Assembly: GCF_030656115.1 (NCBI RefSeq)
Contig: NZ_JAUSOO010000118.1
Coordinates: 1 to 54,173 of the forward strand
Length of the DNA stretch: 54,173 nt
Origin: Hydrogenophaga sp.
GTDB taxonomy: Bacteria > Pseudomonadota > Gammaproteobacteria > Burkholderiales > Burkholderiaceae_C
Direction: 5' to 3'
The position numbers and the translations under genes were made by a program. This document shows positions 44,490 to 53,519 of the stretch, one piece after another. The first letter of the stretch is position 1. Every line of letters starts with the position of its first letter. The notes beneath the pieces are model-generated. The model made no database searches, was not told the origin of the DNA, and saw only the letters and a program-made list of their open reading frames with translations.

Positions 44490-45187
44490 TGCAGCACCGA
44501 CCTTCTTTCTTCATCGGTGCTGTGGCGCACATCGGCTCCTTTGACCACGTAAATCGTGGCCTCGGCTATATTTTTTGCCAAATCGCCGATGCGCTCGATG
44601 GCCTTGGCCAGAAACATCAGGTGGATGCTGCTGCCGATCAGGCGCGAGTCCTCCATCATGTAGGTGCTGATCTGGCGGAAATAGGCCTCGTACTCGCTAT
44701 CGAGCTGGTCGTCGTCGTTGATCACGGCCAGCGCTTCTTGGACATCGAGGCGGGCAAAGGCATCCAGCGCCCGGTGAATTTGCGAGGCAGCCAACTGGGC
44801 GCTGGCACCGAGCGACTTGACGGGCAGCACACGCGGCGCCCCGGATTGGATGAATTTGTCGACCATGCGCGCGATGCGCGTCGACTTGTCGCCCGCCCGC
44901 TCGAGGTTGGTGATGACGCGCGAGATACCGATCAACAAACGCAAATCGCGTGCTGTGGGCTGGCGCCGGCTCATGATCGAGATGATCTCGTGATCGATCT
45001 CAAGCTCGAACATATTGACTTTTTTCTCGATTTCCAGCACCTGCCCGGTGGATTCGGTGCTCAAATGGTGCAGCGCGTGGATGCATTGTCGCAATTGAGA
45101 TTCCACCACCCCGCCCATTTCGAGCACGCGGGCCGTGACGTGGGCCAGTTCGGATTCGAACTGCGTAGAAAAGTGCTTGTCGCTCAT
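44486..45187 (-). CDS. phoU: Phosphate transport system regulator PhoU
   Basis: A 233-residue all-helical protein with two PhoU repeats. It starts MSDKHFSTQFESELAHVTAR. The two metal-binding repeats show RQPTARDLRLLIGISRVITN, ERAGDKSTRIARM and FLAKAIERIGDLAKNIAEA. It links the Pst transporter to PhoR and keeps the regulon off when phosphate is plentiful. The ATG at 45187 follows AGGAAGG. It overlaps phoB in an ATGA and lies just after pstB. Confidence 0.96.
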   Translation of the reverse strand: MSDKHFSTQFESELAHVTARVLEMGGVVESQLRQCIHALHHLSTESTGQVLEIEKKVNMFELEIDHEIISIMSRRQPTARDLRLLIGISRVITNLERAGDKSTRIARMVDKFIQSGAPRVLPVKSLGASAQLAASQIHRALDAFARLDVQEALAVINDDDQLDSEYEAYFRQISTYMMEDSRLIGSSIHLMFLAKAIERIGDLAKNIAEATIYVVKGADVRHSTDEERRSVLQ

Positions 45188-45189
45188 GA

Positions 45190-45966
45190 TCAACCAAACC
45201 TTCCTGTGATGTAGTCTTCGGTCTCGGTGCGCTTGGGCTTGAAGAAAATCTGCTCGGTGGCGCCGTATTCCATCAGTTCACCCAAGTACATGTAGGCGGT
45301 GAAATCGCTGCAACGCGCGGCCTGCTGCATGTTGTGCGTGACAATGGCAATGGTGTAGTCTTTCTTGAGCTCGTGCACCAGCTCTTCGATCTTGCCGGTC
45401 GAAATCGGGTCTAGCGAGGCCGTGGGTTCATCGAGCAGCAGCACCGAGGGCTTGACCGCCACACTGCGCGCAATGCACAGGCGCTGCTGCTGCCCGCCAG
45501 AAAGACTCAGGCCGCTTTGTTTGAGCTTGTCTTTCACCTCGGTCCAAAGCGCAGCTTTGCTGAGCGCCCATTGCACGCGTTCATCCATTTCGGCGCGGCT
45601 GAGCTTTTCGTAGAGCTTGACACCAAAAGCGATGTTGTCGTAGATCGACATCGGGAATGGCGTAGGCTTTTGGAACAGCATGCCGATGCGTGCGCGCAGC
45701 AGGTTCAGATCCTGCTTGGGGTCTAGAATGTTCTGGCCATAAAAACCAATCGTCCCTTCGGCGCGCTGCCCCGGATACAGGCTATACATGCGGTTGAGGG
45801 TGCGCAGCAGCGTGGATTTGCCACAGCCCGATGGGCCGATAAAGGCCGTGACCTTGCCCTCGACGATGTCGAGGTTGACGGATTTGAGGGCGTGGAAACT
45901 GCCGTAATAAAACTGGAGGTTGCGCACCTCGATGGCGTTTTTGGTGTTGACTGCGGATTCACTCAT
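45190..45966 (-). CDS. pstB: Phosphate ABC transporter ATP-binding protein PstB
   Basis: A 258-residue ABC ATPase. Walker A is [20 protein letters not shown], the PstB-specific Q-loop reads [18 protein letters not shown], the signature is [16 protein letters not shown], Walker B is [13 protein letters not shown], and the switch His is in [16 protein letters not shown]. It drives high-affinity phosphate import. The start at 45966 ([10 protein letters not shown]) agrees with the family. pstA ends 26 bases upstream. Confidence 0.97.
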   Translation of the reverse strand: MSESAVNTKNAIEVRNLQFYYGSFHALKSVNLDIVEGKVTAFIGPSGCGKSTLLRTLNRMYSLYPGQRAEGTIGFYGQNILDPKQDLNLLRARIGMLFQKPTPFPMSIYDNIAFGVKLYEKLSRAEMDERVQWALSKAALWTEVKDKLKQSGLSLSGGQQQRLCIARSVAVKPSVLLLDEPTASLDPISTGKIEELVHELKKDYTIAIVTHNMQQAARCSDFTAYMYLGELMEYGATEQIFFKPKRTETEDYITGRFG

Positions 45967-45991
45967 GATAAATCTTAGGAGATAAAGGAAT

Positions 45992-46846
45992 TTAAACCTT
46001 GACGCGCTCACGGAACACGATGCGCGCCGTGATGTTGATGGCCAATACGGTTAGGGTAATCAGCAGCGCGCCGCCCCAAGCCAGCTCGTTCCAGTTATCG
46101 AACGGGCTCATGGCCATGTGGTAAATCCAGACCGGTAGGTTGGCCATGGGGCCGTTCATGTCGAGGGTAAAGAACTGGTTGTTGAGTGCCGTGAACAACA
46201 GCGGTGCGGTTTCACCGCTGATGCGCGCCAAGGCCAGCATCACACCAGTGATTACGCCGGCGCGAGCGCCACGCAGCACCACCGTGAGCGCCACTTTCCA
46301 GTGTGGTGCGCCCAAAGCAAAGGCGGCCTCGCGCAAGCTGCCCGGGATCATGCGCATCATGTTTTCGGTGGTTTTGATCACCACCGGTATGGCAATCAGC
46401 GACAGCGCCACCATGCCGGCGTAACCAGAAAAATGCCCCATGTTCATCACAACCACGGCAAACACGAACAGGCCCAGCACCACCGATGGCGCCGAGAGCA
46501 TGACTTCGTTGACAAAGCGCGTGACGCTGGCGACTTTGCTGGCATCACCAAACTCGGCCAGATAGATGCCGGCCAGAATGCCGATCGGGGTGGAGATCAG
46601 CACCGCGCTGCCCACCATGAGCGCACTGCCCACGATGGCATTGCGCAAGCCGCCGCCCGGGGTTCCGGGGGCGGGTGTGTCTTCGCTGAAGAGCGCCCAG
46701 TCGATGGCATAAAAGCCATTGGAAAAGAGCACGTACAAAATCCACAGCAGGATCGACAGGCCTATGAGCGAGGCCACCATGGAAAAACCCATGATGGCGG
46801 CGTTTTTGCGCCGCCGGCTGTTGTAGAGGGCTTGATTGAATTCCAT
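45992..46846 (-). CDS. pstA: Phosphate ABC transporter permease PstA
   Basis: A 284-residue inner-membrane permease with six segments. Family features are [37 protein letters not shown] and the EAA-type loop [20 protein letters not shown]. It forms the channel with PstC. The ATG at 46846 begins one base after the pstC stop, so translation is coupled. Confidence 0.96.
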   Translation of the reverse strand: MEFNQALYNSRRRKNAAIMGFSMVASLIGLSILLWILYVLFSNGFYAIDWALFSEDTPAPGTPGGGLRNAIVGSALMVGSAVLISTPIGILAGIYLAEFGDASKVASVTRFVNEVMLSAPSVVLGLFVFAVVVMNMGHFSGYAGMVALSLIAIPVVIKTTENMMRMIPGSLREAAFALGAPHWKVALTVVLRGARAGVITGVMLALARISGETAPLLFTALNNQFFTLDMNGPMANLPVWIYHMAMSPFDNWNELAWGGALLITLTVLAINITARIVFRERVKV

Positions 46847-46847
46847 T

Positions 46848-47837
46848 TCAGTATCCTTTGCTGCCCTTGCCTTCTTCGACGTGTGCAATCAGCAAGCGCG
46901 CCAGCGCCAGCACGACGAAGGTGAGCATGAAGAGCAAAAAGCCAAGCGCGAACAGGGTGTGCATGTGCATCCCGAACGATTCGGCAAACTCGTTCGCCAG
47001 CGTCGAGGTGATCGAGGCCCCGGGCGCAAACAGGGTTTCGGGTACGCGGTGCGCGTTGCCAATCACGAAAGTCACGGCCATGGTCTCGCCCAAGGCACGA
47101 CCCAGCCCCAGCATCACCGCGCCCACCACCCCCTTGAAGGCATAGGGCATCACCACATGGCGCACCACCTCAGAGGTGGTGCTGCCCAAGCCGTAGGCCG
47201 ATTCGCGCAAAATTTGCGGCACCACCTCGAACACGTCGCGCGTCACGGCCGCCATGTAGGGCAGCACCATGAACGACAAAATAATGCCCGCCGCCAAGAT
47301 GCCCAAACCGTTCGGGGCGCCGCCAAAGATCGAGCCGATGATCGGCATACCGGCCATCAGCTCTTGCACCGGCACCTGAAAATAATCAGCAAACAAGGGC
47401 GCAAACACAAACAAGCCAAACATGCCGTAAATAATGGAGGGGATGGCGGCCAGCAGCTCGACCGCCGTACCCAGCGGGCGGCGCAACCACACCGGGCAGG
47501 TTTCGGTCAGAAACAGCGCAATGCCGAAAGCCAGCGGCACCCCGATCAACATGGCAATGATCGAAGTGGCCAAGGTGCCAATGATGGGCACCAAGGCGCC
47601 AAACTGCTCATTGACCACGTCCCACTCGGCCGTCCATATGAAGGCAAAGCCAAAAGTTTGGAATGCTGGCCAGGCATTGATAAACAGGGTGACAATGATG
47701 CCGATCAGGGCCAGCAGCACCAGCAAGGCAAATGCCTGCGAGAGCCGGTAAAAGACCGCGTCTTGCAAACGCTGGCGCTTGGCTATGGCAAGCACATGGG
47801 GCGAGCCCATGTCGGGAGACTGAAAGGATGGGTCCAT
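46848..47837 (-). CDS. pstC: Phosphate ABC transporter permease PstC
   Basis: A 329-residue permease. It has an N-terminal cytoplasmic part, then six membrane segments. AIPSIIYGMFGLFVFAPLF, ILRESAYGLGSTTSEVVRHV (EAA loop) and GRALGETMAVTFVIGNAHR are typical of PstC. The ATG at 47837 (MDPSFQSPDMGSP) is preferred over an in-frame start 45 bases upstream. A terminator-like hairpin lies between pstS and this gene. Confidence 0.96.
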   Translation of the reverse strand: MDPSFQSPDMGSPHVLAIAKRQRLQDAVFYRLSQAFALLVLLALIGIIVTLFINAWPAFQTFGFAFIWTAEWDVVNEQFGALVPIIGTLATSIIAMLIGVPLAFGIALFLTETCPVWLRRPLGTAVELLAAIPSIIYGMFGLFVFAPLFADYFQVPVQELMAGMPIIGSIFGGAPNGLGILAAGIILSFMVLPYMAAVTRDVFEVVPQILRESAYGLGSTTSEVVRHVVMPYAFKGVVGAVMLGLGRALGETMAVTFVIGNAHRVPETLFAPGASITSTLANEFAESFGMHMHTLFALGFLLFMLTFVVLALARLLIAHVEEGKGSKGY

Positions 47838-47888
47838 AGGTGAGGTTTGGCTGATAGTAGAACAGACGCCAATTGTTATCAATACTCA

Positions 47889-47929
47889 ACAAAAACAGAC
47901 CCGCCGACCGAATAAGCCGGCGCGGCGGG
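47889..47929 (-). terminator. Terminator or attenuator between pstS and pstC
   Basis: On the minus strand CCCGCCG (47929-47923) pairs with CGGCGGG (47906-47900), followed by TCTGTTTTTG. It would stop part of the transcripts after pstS, giving more binding protein than permease. Confidence 0.55.
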
Positions 47930-47967
47930 TGCTGCTTAAGGCCCCGACAGTTGGGGCACAGTGCACA

Positions 47968-49008
47968 TCAGGTGCGCTGGATCAGGTTCCAGACCCGGGT
48001 GCGGATGGCATCGGCCAAGGTGTCGGGGATCGGTACAAAGTCGAGCTCAACGGCCATGGCGTCGCCGTTGCGGAAGGCCCAGTCAAAGAAGGCCAGCACG
48101 GCGTTGCTTTCGGCCACGTTGGCTGGCTGGCGGTACATCAGGATGAATGAGGCGGTGGCGATTGGCCAGGCGTTGGCACCGGCGGCATTGACCATCGAGA
48201 CCCCCATGCCCGGCACGCTGAACCAGTCGATACCGGCTGCAGCGGCGGAGAAGGTGCGGTCGTCAGGCTGCACGAAGTTGCCAGCGGCGTTTTGCATCTG
48301 CATGTGCGGGATGTTGTTGCGCCGAGCGTAAGAAAACTCGACGTAGCCGATGGCACCACGGGTGCGCGCCACGATCGCCGACAAGCCTTCGCTGCCACGG
48401 CCACCGATGGAAGAAGCTGCGGGCCAACGCACGGTGGCACCCCGGCCCACGCTGCTGGCCCATTCGGGGCTGACGGCGGCAAGGTATTCGGTGAAGTTGA
48501 AGGTGGTACCGGAGCCGTCGGCGCGGTGCACCACGGTAATGGCTTGGTTCGGGAAGGTGCGGCCGGGGTTCACGGCGGCGATGCGCGGGTCGTTCCAGTT
48601 GACGATGCGGCCCATGAACATATCGGCCAGAATGGGGCCGGTGATGCGCACTTCACCTGGGCGGAAGCCCTCGAGGTTGAACATCGGCACGGTACCGGCG
48701 ATGATGGCCGGGAACTGCACCATGCCGTCGCGCTCGAGCTCGGCTCCGGCCACGGGGGCGTCGGTGGCGCCAAAGGCCACGGTGCGGGCGCGGATCTGGC
48801 GGATACCGGCCGAGGAACCGATCGACTGGTAGTTTAAGCGCACACCGGTGGCGGCGCGGTAGGCTTCGGCCCAGCGCGAGTAGATCGGGAACGGCAACGA
48901 GGCGCCGGCGCCGGTGATGATGGTCGAAGCCGTGGCCAGTTTGGTAAAGCCGCCGGTCATAGCCAGTGCAGCGGTGGCAGCCACGGTTTTCAGAAAGGTG
49001 CGTTTCAT
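47968..49008 (-). CDS. pstS: Phosphate-binding periplasmic protein PstS
   Basis: A 346-residue binding protein with a signal peptide (MKRTFLKTVAATAALAMTGG). TIITGAGASLPFPIYSRWAE, NYQSIGSSAGIRQI, FGATDAPV, VVHRADGSGTTFNFTEYL and GAIGYVEFSYARRNNIPHM are the classic PstS blocks, with the Ser, Asp and Arg residues that hold phosphate. It is the first gene of the operon and carries a Pho box upstream. Confidence 0.97.
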   Translation of the reverse strand: MKRTFLKTVAATAALAMTGGFTKLATASTIITGAGASLPFPIYSRWAEAYRAATGVRLNYQSIGSSAGIRQIRARTVAFGATDAPVAGAELERDGMVQFPAIIAGTVPMFNLEGFRPGEVRITGPILADMFMGRIVNWNDPRIAAVNPGRTFPNQAITVVHRADGSGTTFNFTEYLAAVSPEWASSVGRGATVRWPAASSIGGRGSEGLSAIVARTRGAIGYVEFSYARRNNIPHMQMQNAAGNFVQPDDRTFSAAAAGIDWFSVPGMGVSMVNAAGANAWPIATASFILMYRQPANVAESNAVLAFFDWAFRNGDAMAVELDFVPIPDTLADAIRTRVWNLIQRT

Positions 49009-49060
49009 CGGGTTCCTCAGAGGGATGGTTAATAAGCAAGACCGATCGTATGCCTAGATT

Positions 49061-49078
49061 ATTGCAGTTTTGTGACAG
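49061..49078 (-). promoter_or_regulatory. Pho box (PhoB binding site) upstream of pstS
   Basis: The minus strand reads CTGTCAC-AAAA-CTGCAAT, two direct 7-base repeats with a 4-base AT spacer, close to the consensus CTGTCAT-AWAW-CTGTCAY. A possible -10 (TACGAT, 49051-49046) lies 9 bases downstream, about the expected distance for a PhoB-activated promoter that lacks a -35 box. Confidence 0.8.
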
Positions 49079-49256
49079 TATCTTGAAAAATCGGCGAAAA
49101 CCAGGCAGGGCCAAGCCGCCGCATGTGGTTTTCCCCAAGGATTCTCGTGTGACACTTGCATGAAAGGTCTGCGCGACTGGGTTACAGTAGCGCCATTGTC
49201 GCCAAGCCGTCGGTTCATGGCTTGGCCTTTCCTTTGACCACTCCCCAGGAGCTCCA

Positions 49257-49922
49257 GTGCCGATCAATCATAAAGAACGCAACGCCCCCCCGCGCAGCGT
49301 CGCCGCCAGCCACCCTTTTGAGGAGTCTCAGAGTGAGTCGAGCCCGCGCGATGACTCGCGCTTGGCCGACGCGCTGGCGTTTCTGCGCGGCTTCATGGCG
49401 CAACCGATGTCGGTGGCCTCGGTGGTGCCGAGTTCACCTTGGCTGGAACAAGGCGTGGTGCGCGCCACCGATTTGTCACGCGCGCGTTGCGTGGTTGAGC
49501 TGGGCCCAGGCACGGGCGGCAGCACCCGTGCCCTGTTGCGCGCCATGAACCCGCAAGCCCGGCTGCTGGCAATCGAGCTCAACCGCGAATTCTCAAGCCG
49601 GTTGCGCCAGCGCGTGCAAGACCCGCGGCTGCTGGTGCAAGAAGGCAACGCCGCCGACCTCGGGCAGCACTTGGAGCGCTGGGGCCTGCCGGCACCCGAT
49701 GCGGTGGTCTCGGCCATCCCGTTTTCGACCCTGCCGACCGAGGTTGCGCACAGCATCGTGGCGGCCATCCAGTCCAACTTGGCCCCCGGGGGGCGCTTCG
49801 TGGCCTACCAGTTCCGCGCCCACGTGGCCAGTTACACCAGCCCAGTGATGGGCGAGCCGAGCTTTGAGTGGGAATGGCGCAACTTGCCGCCGATGCGCGT
49901 GTTCCGCTGGGTCAAGCGCTAA
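49257..49922 (+). CDS. Class I SAM-dependent methyltransferase, PmtA-like (phospholipid N-methyltransferase family)
   Basis: A 221-residue soluble methyltransferase. The stretch LAFLRGFMAQPMSVASVVPS before the SAM site, motif I VVELGPGTGGSTRALLRA, motif II LLAIELNREFSSRLRQRV and SAIPFSTLP in motif IV match PmtA/KsgA-like enzymes that methylate phosphatidylethanolamine. The GTG start at 49257 follows CCCCAGGAGCTCCA, a good ribosome site. It diverges from pstS and shares the intergenic region that contains the Pho box. Function is inferred by family only. Confidence 0.75.
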   Translation: MPINHKERNAPPRSVAASHPFEESQSESSPRDDSRLADALAFLRGFMAQPMSVASVVPSSPWLEQGVVRATDLSRARCVVELGPGTGGSTRALLRAMNPQARLLAIELNREFSSRLRQRVQDPRLLVQEGNAADLGQHLERWGLPAPDAVVSAIPFSTLPTEVAHSIVAAIQSNLAPGGRFVAYQFRAHVASYTSPVMGEPSFEWEWRNLPPMRVFRWVKR

Positions 49923-49951
49923 ACTGAAGCGCTAAACCAAGCGCCAAAACC

Positions 49952-51931
49952 TTGACGCCGCTGCTCGAACTGCTGGCGCTGCTGGCCGCTGCCGTGGCGG
50001 CGGTGGCCCTGTTTCAGCGCATCGGCATCCCAGCCAGCCTAGGCTATCTGGCCGTCGGCGCCCTGCTCGGGCCCTATGTGGCTGGGCTCATCAGCCACAC
50101 CGAGACCATCCGCTTGGTGGCCGAGTTCGGCATCGTCTTTCTGCTCTTTACCATCGGGCTCAATTTTTCGCTACCGCAAATTTATGCGCTGCGCCACAGC
50201 GTGCTCTGGCTCGGCACCGGGCAGGTGGTGCTGACCACAGCGGTGGTGGCGCTGCTGGCTTGGGGCTTGGGGCTGGATCCGGTGGCGGCCTTCATCGTCG
50301 GGGCGGTGTTTGCCCAGTCTTCGACCGTGATCATCGCGCGCCAACTCATCGAGCAGGGCGAGGAACACAGCCGCCACGGTCGCCTCGGGCTGGCGCTGTC
50401 GGTGTTCCAGGACGTGACCGCCGTGCCTTTCGTCATCGTCATCCCGGTGCTGGGGCTGGCGGCAGCGGGTTCGCTGGCCGAGCCGCTGGGCTGGGCCTTG
50501 CTCAAGGCGTTGCTGGCTTTTGCCGTGGTCTATCTGGCCGGGCGCTGGCTGCTGCGGCCGCTGTTTCATGCTATTGCGGTGCGCCGCTCGGCCGAGTTGT
50601 TCACGCTCACGGTGCTGCTGGTATCGCTGGCCTCGGCGGCGATCACCAACAGCTTGGGCCTGTCGCTGGCTTTTGGCGCCTTTTTGGCTGGCATGATGCT
50701 GGGCGAGACCGAGTTCAGGCACCAAATCGAGTCCACCATCCGGCCTTTTCGCGACGTTTTGCTGGGCCTGTTCTTCGTCTCGATCGGCATGCTGATCAAC
50801 CCGGCGGCGCTGTGGCCGATTTGGCACTGGGCGCTGCTGGGCGCGCTGGCTTTGCTGGCGATCAAGGTGGCGCTGGTGGCGGCGCTGGTGCTGGCCGCTG
50901 GCATCGAGCGCCGCACGGCCTTGCGCACCGCGCTCATTTTGGCGCTGGGGGGCGAGTTCGGCTTTGCGCTGCTGGCGCTGGGCTTGGCCGGCGGCGGCAT
51001 CGACGACCCGACGGCTCAGATCGCGCTCGCCTCGGTGCTGCTGAGCCTGATGATAGGGCCGTTCCTGATCCGCCACAACCAGTTTTTGAGCGACGCCTTG
51101 CTCGGCCCCGGCAGCAGCCGCAGCGCCGCCGCCGGCTCGGCCCTGCCCGCGCCCAGCGCGAATGCCAGCACCAGTGCCAAGCTGCAGCAGCACGTAATTT
51201 TGTGCGGCTACGGCCGCATCGGCCAGAGCGTGGCCAACTTTCTGGAGCGCGAGGGCATCGCGCACGTGGCGCTGGACCTGGACCCAGCGCTGGTGCGCGC
51301 CGCCCACGCCGCCGGCGAGCCGGTGTATTACGGCAACGCCGCCGAAGCCGGCGTGCTCGAAACCGTCGGGTTGGCCAGCGCGCGCCTGCTCATCATCAGC
51401 TACGACGACCCGGCGACGGCGCTCAAAGTGGTGCAGCAGGTGCGCGCCCAGCGCCCCGAGCTGCCGGTGATGGTGCGCACGCGCGACGAATCCCATGTGG
51501 AGGCGCTGCGCGCTGCCGGTGCCACCGAGGTGGTGCCCGAAACGCTGGAAGCCGGCATGATGATGGTGGCGCACGCGCTCACGCTGCTCGATGTGCCGGT
51601 CACGCGCGTGCTGCGTCGCCTGCGCGAGGCGCGCAGCGACCGCTACCGGCTGCTGCGCGAGCTGTTCCAGGGAGATCCGACCTGGTCCGGCACCGAGGCG
51701 GCGCAGGCGCGGCTGCATTCGGTGCCGCTGGCGCTGGGTTGTGTCGCCGTGGGCCAGCGCATCGAACAACTGGGGCTGGACGCCGACGGGGTGGAAATCA
51801 CCGCCGTGCTGCGCGCTGGCGAACGCCTGTTGCACCCCCCACCCGCGCTCGAGCTGCAATGCGACGACGTGGTGGTGCTGTTTGGCCCACCCGAGGCACT
51901 TGCTCGGGTCGAGGCGCATTTGACACAATAA
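49952..51931 (+). CDS. CPA2-family monovalent cation:proton antiporter with RCK domains (KefB/YbaL-like)
   Basis: A 659-residue protein. Residues 1-390 form about 12 membrane segments with the CPA2 blocks GYLAVGALLGPYVAGLI, FLLFTIGLNFSLPQI and LALSVFQDVTAVPFVIV. A TrkA-N/RCK nucleotide-binding domain starts near residue 413 (HVILCGYGRIGQSVANFLE) and a TrkA-C domain follows (LGCVAVGQRIEQLGLDADGV). It probably exchanges K+ or Na+ for H+ under nucleotide or redox control. The start is a TTG at 49952, 29 bases after the methyltransferase stop, so the two are likely co-transcribed. Confidence 0.88.
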   Translation: MTPLLELLALLAAAVAAVALFQRIGIPASLGYLAVGALLGPYVAGLISHTETIRLVAEFGIVFLLFTIGLNFSLPQIYALRHSVLWLGTGQVVLTTAVVALLAWGLGLDPVAAFIVGAVFAQSSTVIIARQLIEQGEEHSRHGRLGLALSVFQDVTAVPFVIVIPVLGLAAAGSLAEPLGWALLKALLAFAVVYLAGRWLLRPLFHAIAVRRSAELFTLTVLLVSLASAAITNSLGLSLAFGAFLAGMMLGETEFRHQIESTIRPFRDVLLGLFFVSIGMLINPAALWPIWHWALLGALALLAIKVALVAALVLAAGIERRTALRTALILALGGEFGFALLALGLAGGGIDDPTAQIALASVLLSLMIGPFLIRHNQFLSDALLGPGSSRSAAAGSALPAPSANASTSAKLQQHVILCGYGRIGQSVANFLEREGIAHVALDLDPALVRAAHAAGEPVYYGNAAEAGVLETVGLASARLLIISYDDPATALKVVQQVRAQRPELPVMVRTRDESHVEALRAAGATEVVPETLEAGMMMVAHALTLLDVPVTRVLRRLREARSDRYRLLRELFQGDPTWSGTEAAQARLHSVPLALGCVAVGQRIEQLGLDADGVEITAVLRAGERLLHPPPALELQCDDVVVLFGPPEALARVEAHLTQ

Positions 51932-51938
51932 TCCGCCC

Positions 51939-53519
51939 ATGGACCTGCACCACCTCACCCTTGCCGTAGGCGGCCTCGCGCTGTTTTTGTTCGCCATGCT
52001 GATGATGACCGAGGGCCTCAAGGCTTTTGGCGGCAGCGGGCTCAAGCGCTTGCTCGGGCGCTGGACCTCGACCCCGCTGCGCGGCGTGGCCGCCGGCGCC
52101 ATGGTGACGGCGCTGGTGCAGTCGTCGAGCGCGGTCACGGTGGCGACGATCGGCTTCGTCAACGCCGGGCTGATGAACCTGCGCCAAGCGCTGGGAGTGA
52201 TCTTTGGCACCAACGTCGGCACCACCATGACGGCCTGGCTGGTGAGCCTGATCGGCTTTGGCTTCAACATCAATGCCTTTGCCCTGCCCATCATCGCCAC
52301 CGGGGTGGCGCTGCGGCTGCTGGCACCCGAGCAGCGCTATCAGGGCTTGGGCGGCGCGCTGATCGGCTTTGGTCTGTTCTTCATGGGCCTGGATCTGTTG
52401 CAAGAGGCGTTTGGCGGTGTCGCCGCCAGTTTTGGTCAAGGCGCCTTGGAAGGCGGCCTGACCGCCCACTGGGCCACAGCGCTGGCGCTGGGATTTGTGG
52501 TCACGGCTTTGACCCAATCTTCGAGCGCAGCGGTGGCCTTGATTTTGACTGCCACCACCGGCGGCCTGATCGACCTGCCCACGGCGGCGGCAGCGGTCAT
52601 CGGCGCCAACGTCGGCACCACAGCCAAAGCCGTGCTGGCCGCGCTCAAGGCCTCAGCGGCTGCGCGGCGGGTGGCGCTGGGGCACATCTGCTTCAACTTC
52701 ATCACCGGCGTGGTGGCGCTGCTGATCCTGCCGTTGATGCTGTGGCTGATCGATTGGCTGTCCACTGCGCTGCAGTTGGAGGACAACCCGGCCATCTTCC
52801 TGGCGTTGTTTCACACCGTGTTCAACGTCATGGGGGTGCTGCTGCTGCTGCCGTTCACGCACCGGTTGGCGACTTGGCTCGAAGGCTTTTTCCGCAACAC
52901 CGAAGACCAGTTGGCGCGGCCACAACACCTCGACCACACGCTGCTGGCCTCGCCCGAGCTGGCACTGGGCGCGGTGCGCGCCGAACTGCTGCGGCTGCGC
53001 AACGCCGTCGGCATGGTCTCCACGGCGGCACTCGACAACCAACGCCAAGTCCGCAGCTACGCCGAGGCGGCGCGCCAGTTGGCCAGCGCCATCACCGAAT
53101 ACATCGCCAGCCTGCGCGTCGAGCGCATGCCGCGTTCGGTCTCGGACGACCTGACGCTGAGTCTGCGCGCCACCCGCTACCTCGACGAAGCCGGACGCAT
53201 GGTAGCCAGCGCCCAGCGGCTTGTGGCGGCCGCAGCAGAACCCGCCCCACCGGCGGCCTTGGCAGCGGTGCTGACCGCCGCCCGCGCCTGTCTGGGTGCG
53301 CCCAGCCGCAGCAATGACGTCGAACTGGCCGAGTTCGAGCGCGCCTATCAGCACGGCAAGGCCAGCCTGCTGGGGGCCGTGGTGGCGCGCCAAATCGATG
53401 CCGAACGCGCCGACACCCTGCTCGACGACCTCAGCAACCTGCGCCGCCTACTGCAGCAGTGGGTCAAGGCCGACACCATGCTGGCCTACAGCGACGCCGG
53501 CCTCAAGCCCGAGGACTAA
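51939..53519 (+). CDS. Na/Pi-cotransporter family protein with PhoU-like C-terminal domain
   Basis: A 526-residue membrane protein. Two inverted repeats each carry the family signature: LVQSSSAVTVATIGFVNAG with GTNVGTTMTAWL, and LTQSSSAAVALILTATTGG with GANVGTTAKAVL. The C-terminal 180 residues are helical and PhoU-like. Bacterial relatives (YjbB) move phosphate, often outward. It starts 7 bases after the antiporter gene. Its stop overlaps the convergent parE stop by four bases. Confidence 0.9.
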   Translation: MDLHHLTLAVGGLALFLFAMLMMTEGLKAFGGSGLKRLLGRWTSTPLRGVAAGAMVTALVQSSSAVTVATIGFVNAGLMNLRQALGVIFGTNVGTTMTAWLVSLIGFGFNINAFALPIIATGVALRLLAPEQRYQGLGGALIGFGLFFMGLDLLQEAFGGVAASFGQGALEGGLTAHWATALALGFVVTALTQSSSAAVALILTATTGGLIDLPTAAAAVIGANVGTTAKAVLAALKASAAARRVALGHICFNFITGVVALLILPLMLWLIDWLSTALQLEDNPAIFLALFHTVFNVMGVLLLLPFTHRLATWLEGFFRNTEDQLARPQHLDHTLLASPELALGAVRAELLRLRNAVGMVSTAALDNQRQVRSYAEAARQLASAITEYIASLRVERMPRSVSDDLTLSLRATRYLDEAGRMVASAQRLVAAAAEPAPPAALAAVLTAARACLGAPSRSNDVELAEFERAYQHGKASLLGAVVARQIDAERADTLLDDLSNLRRLLQQWVKADTMLAYSDAGLKPED

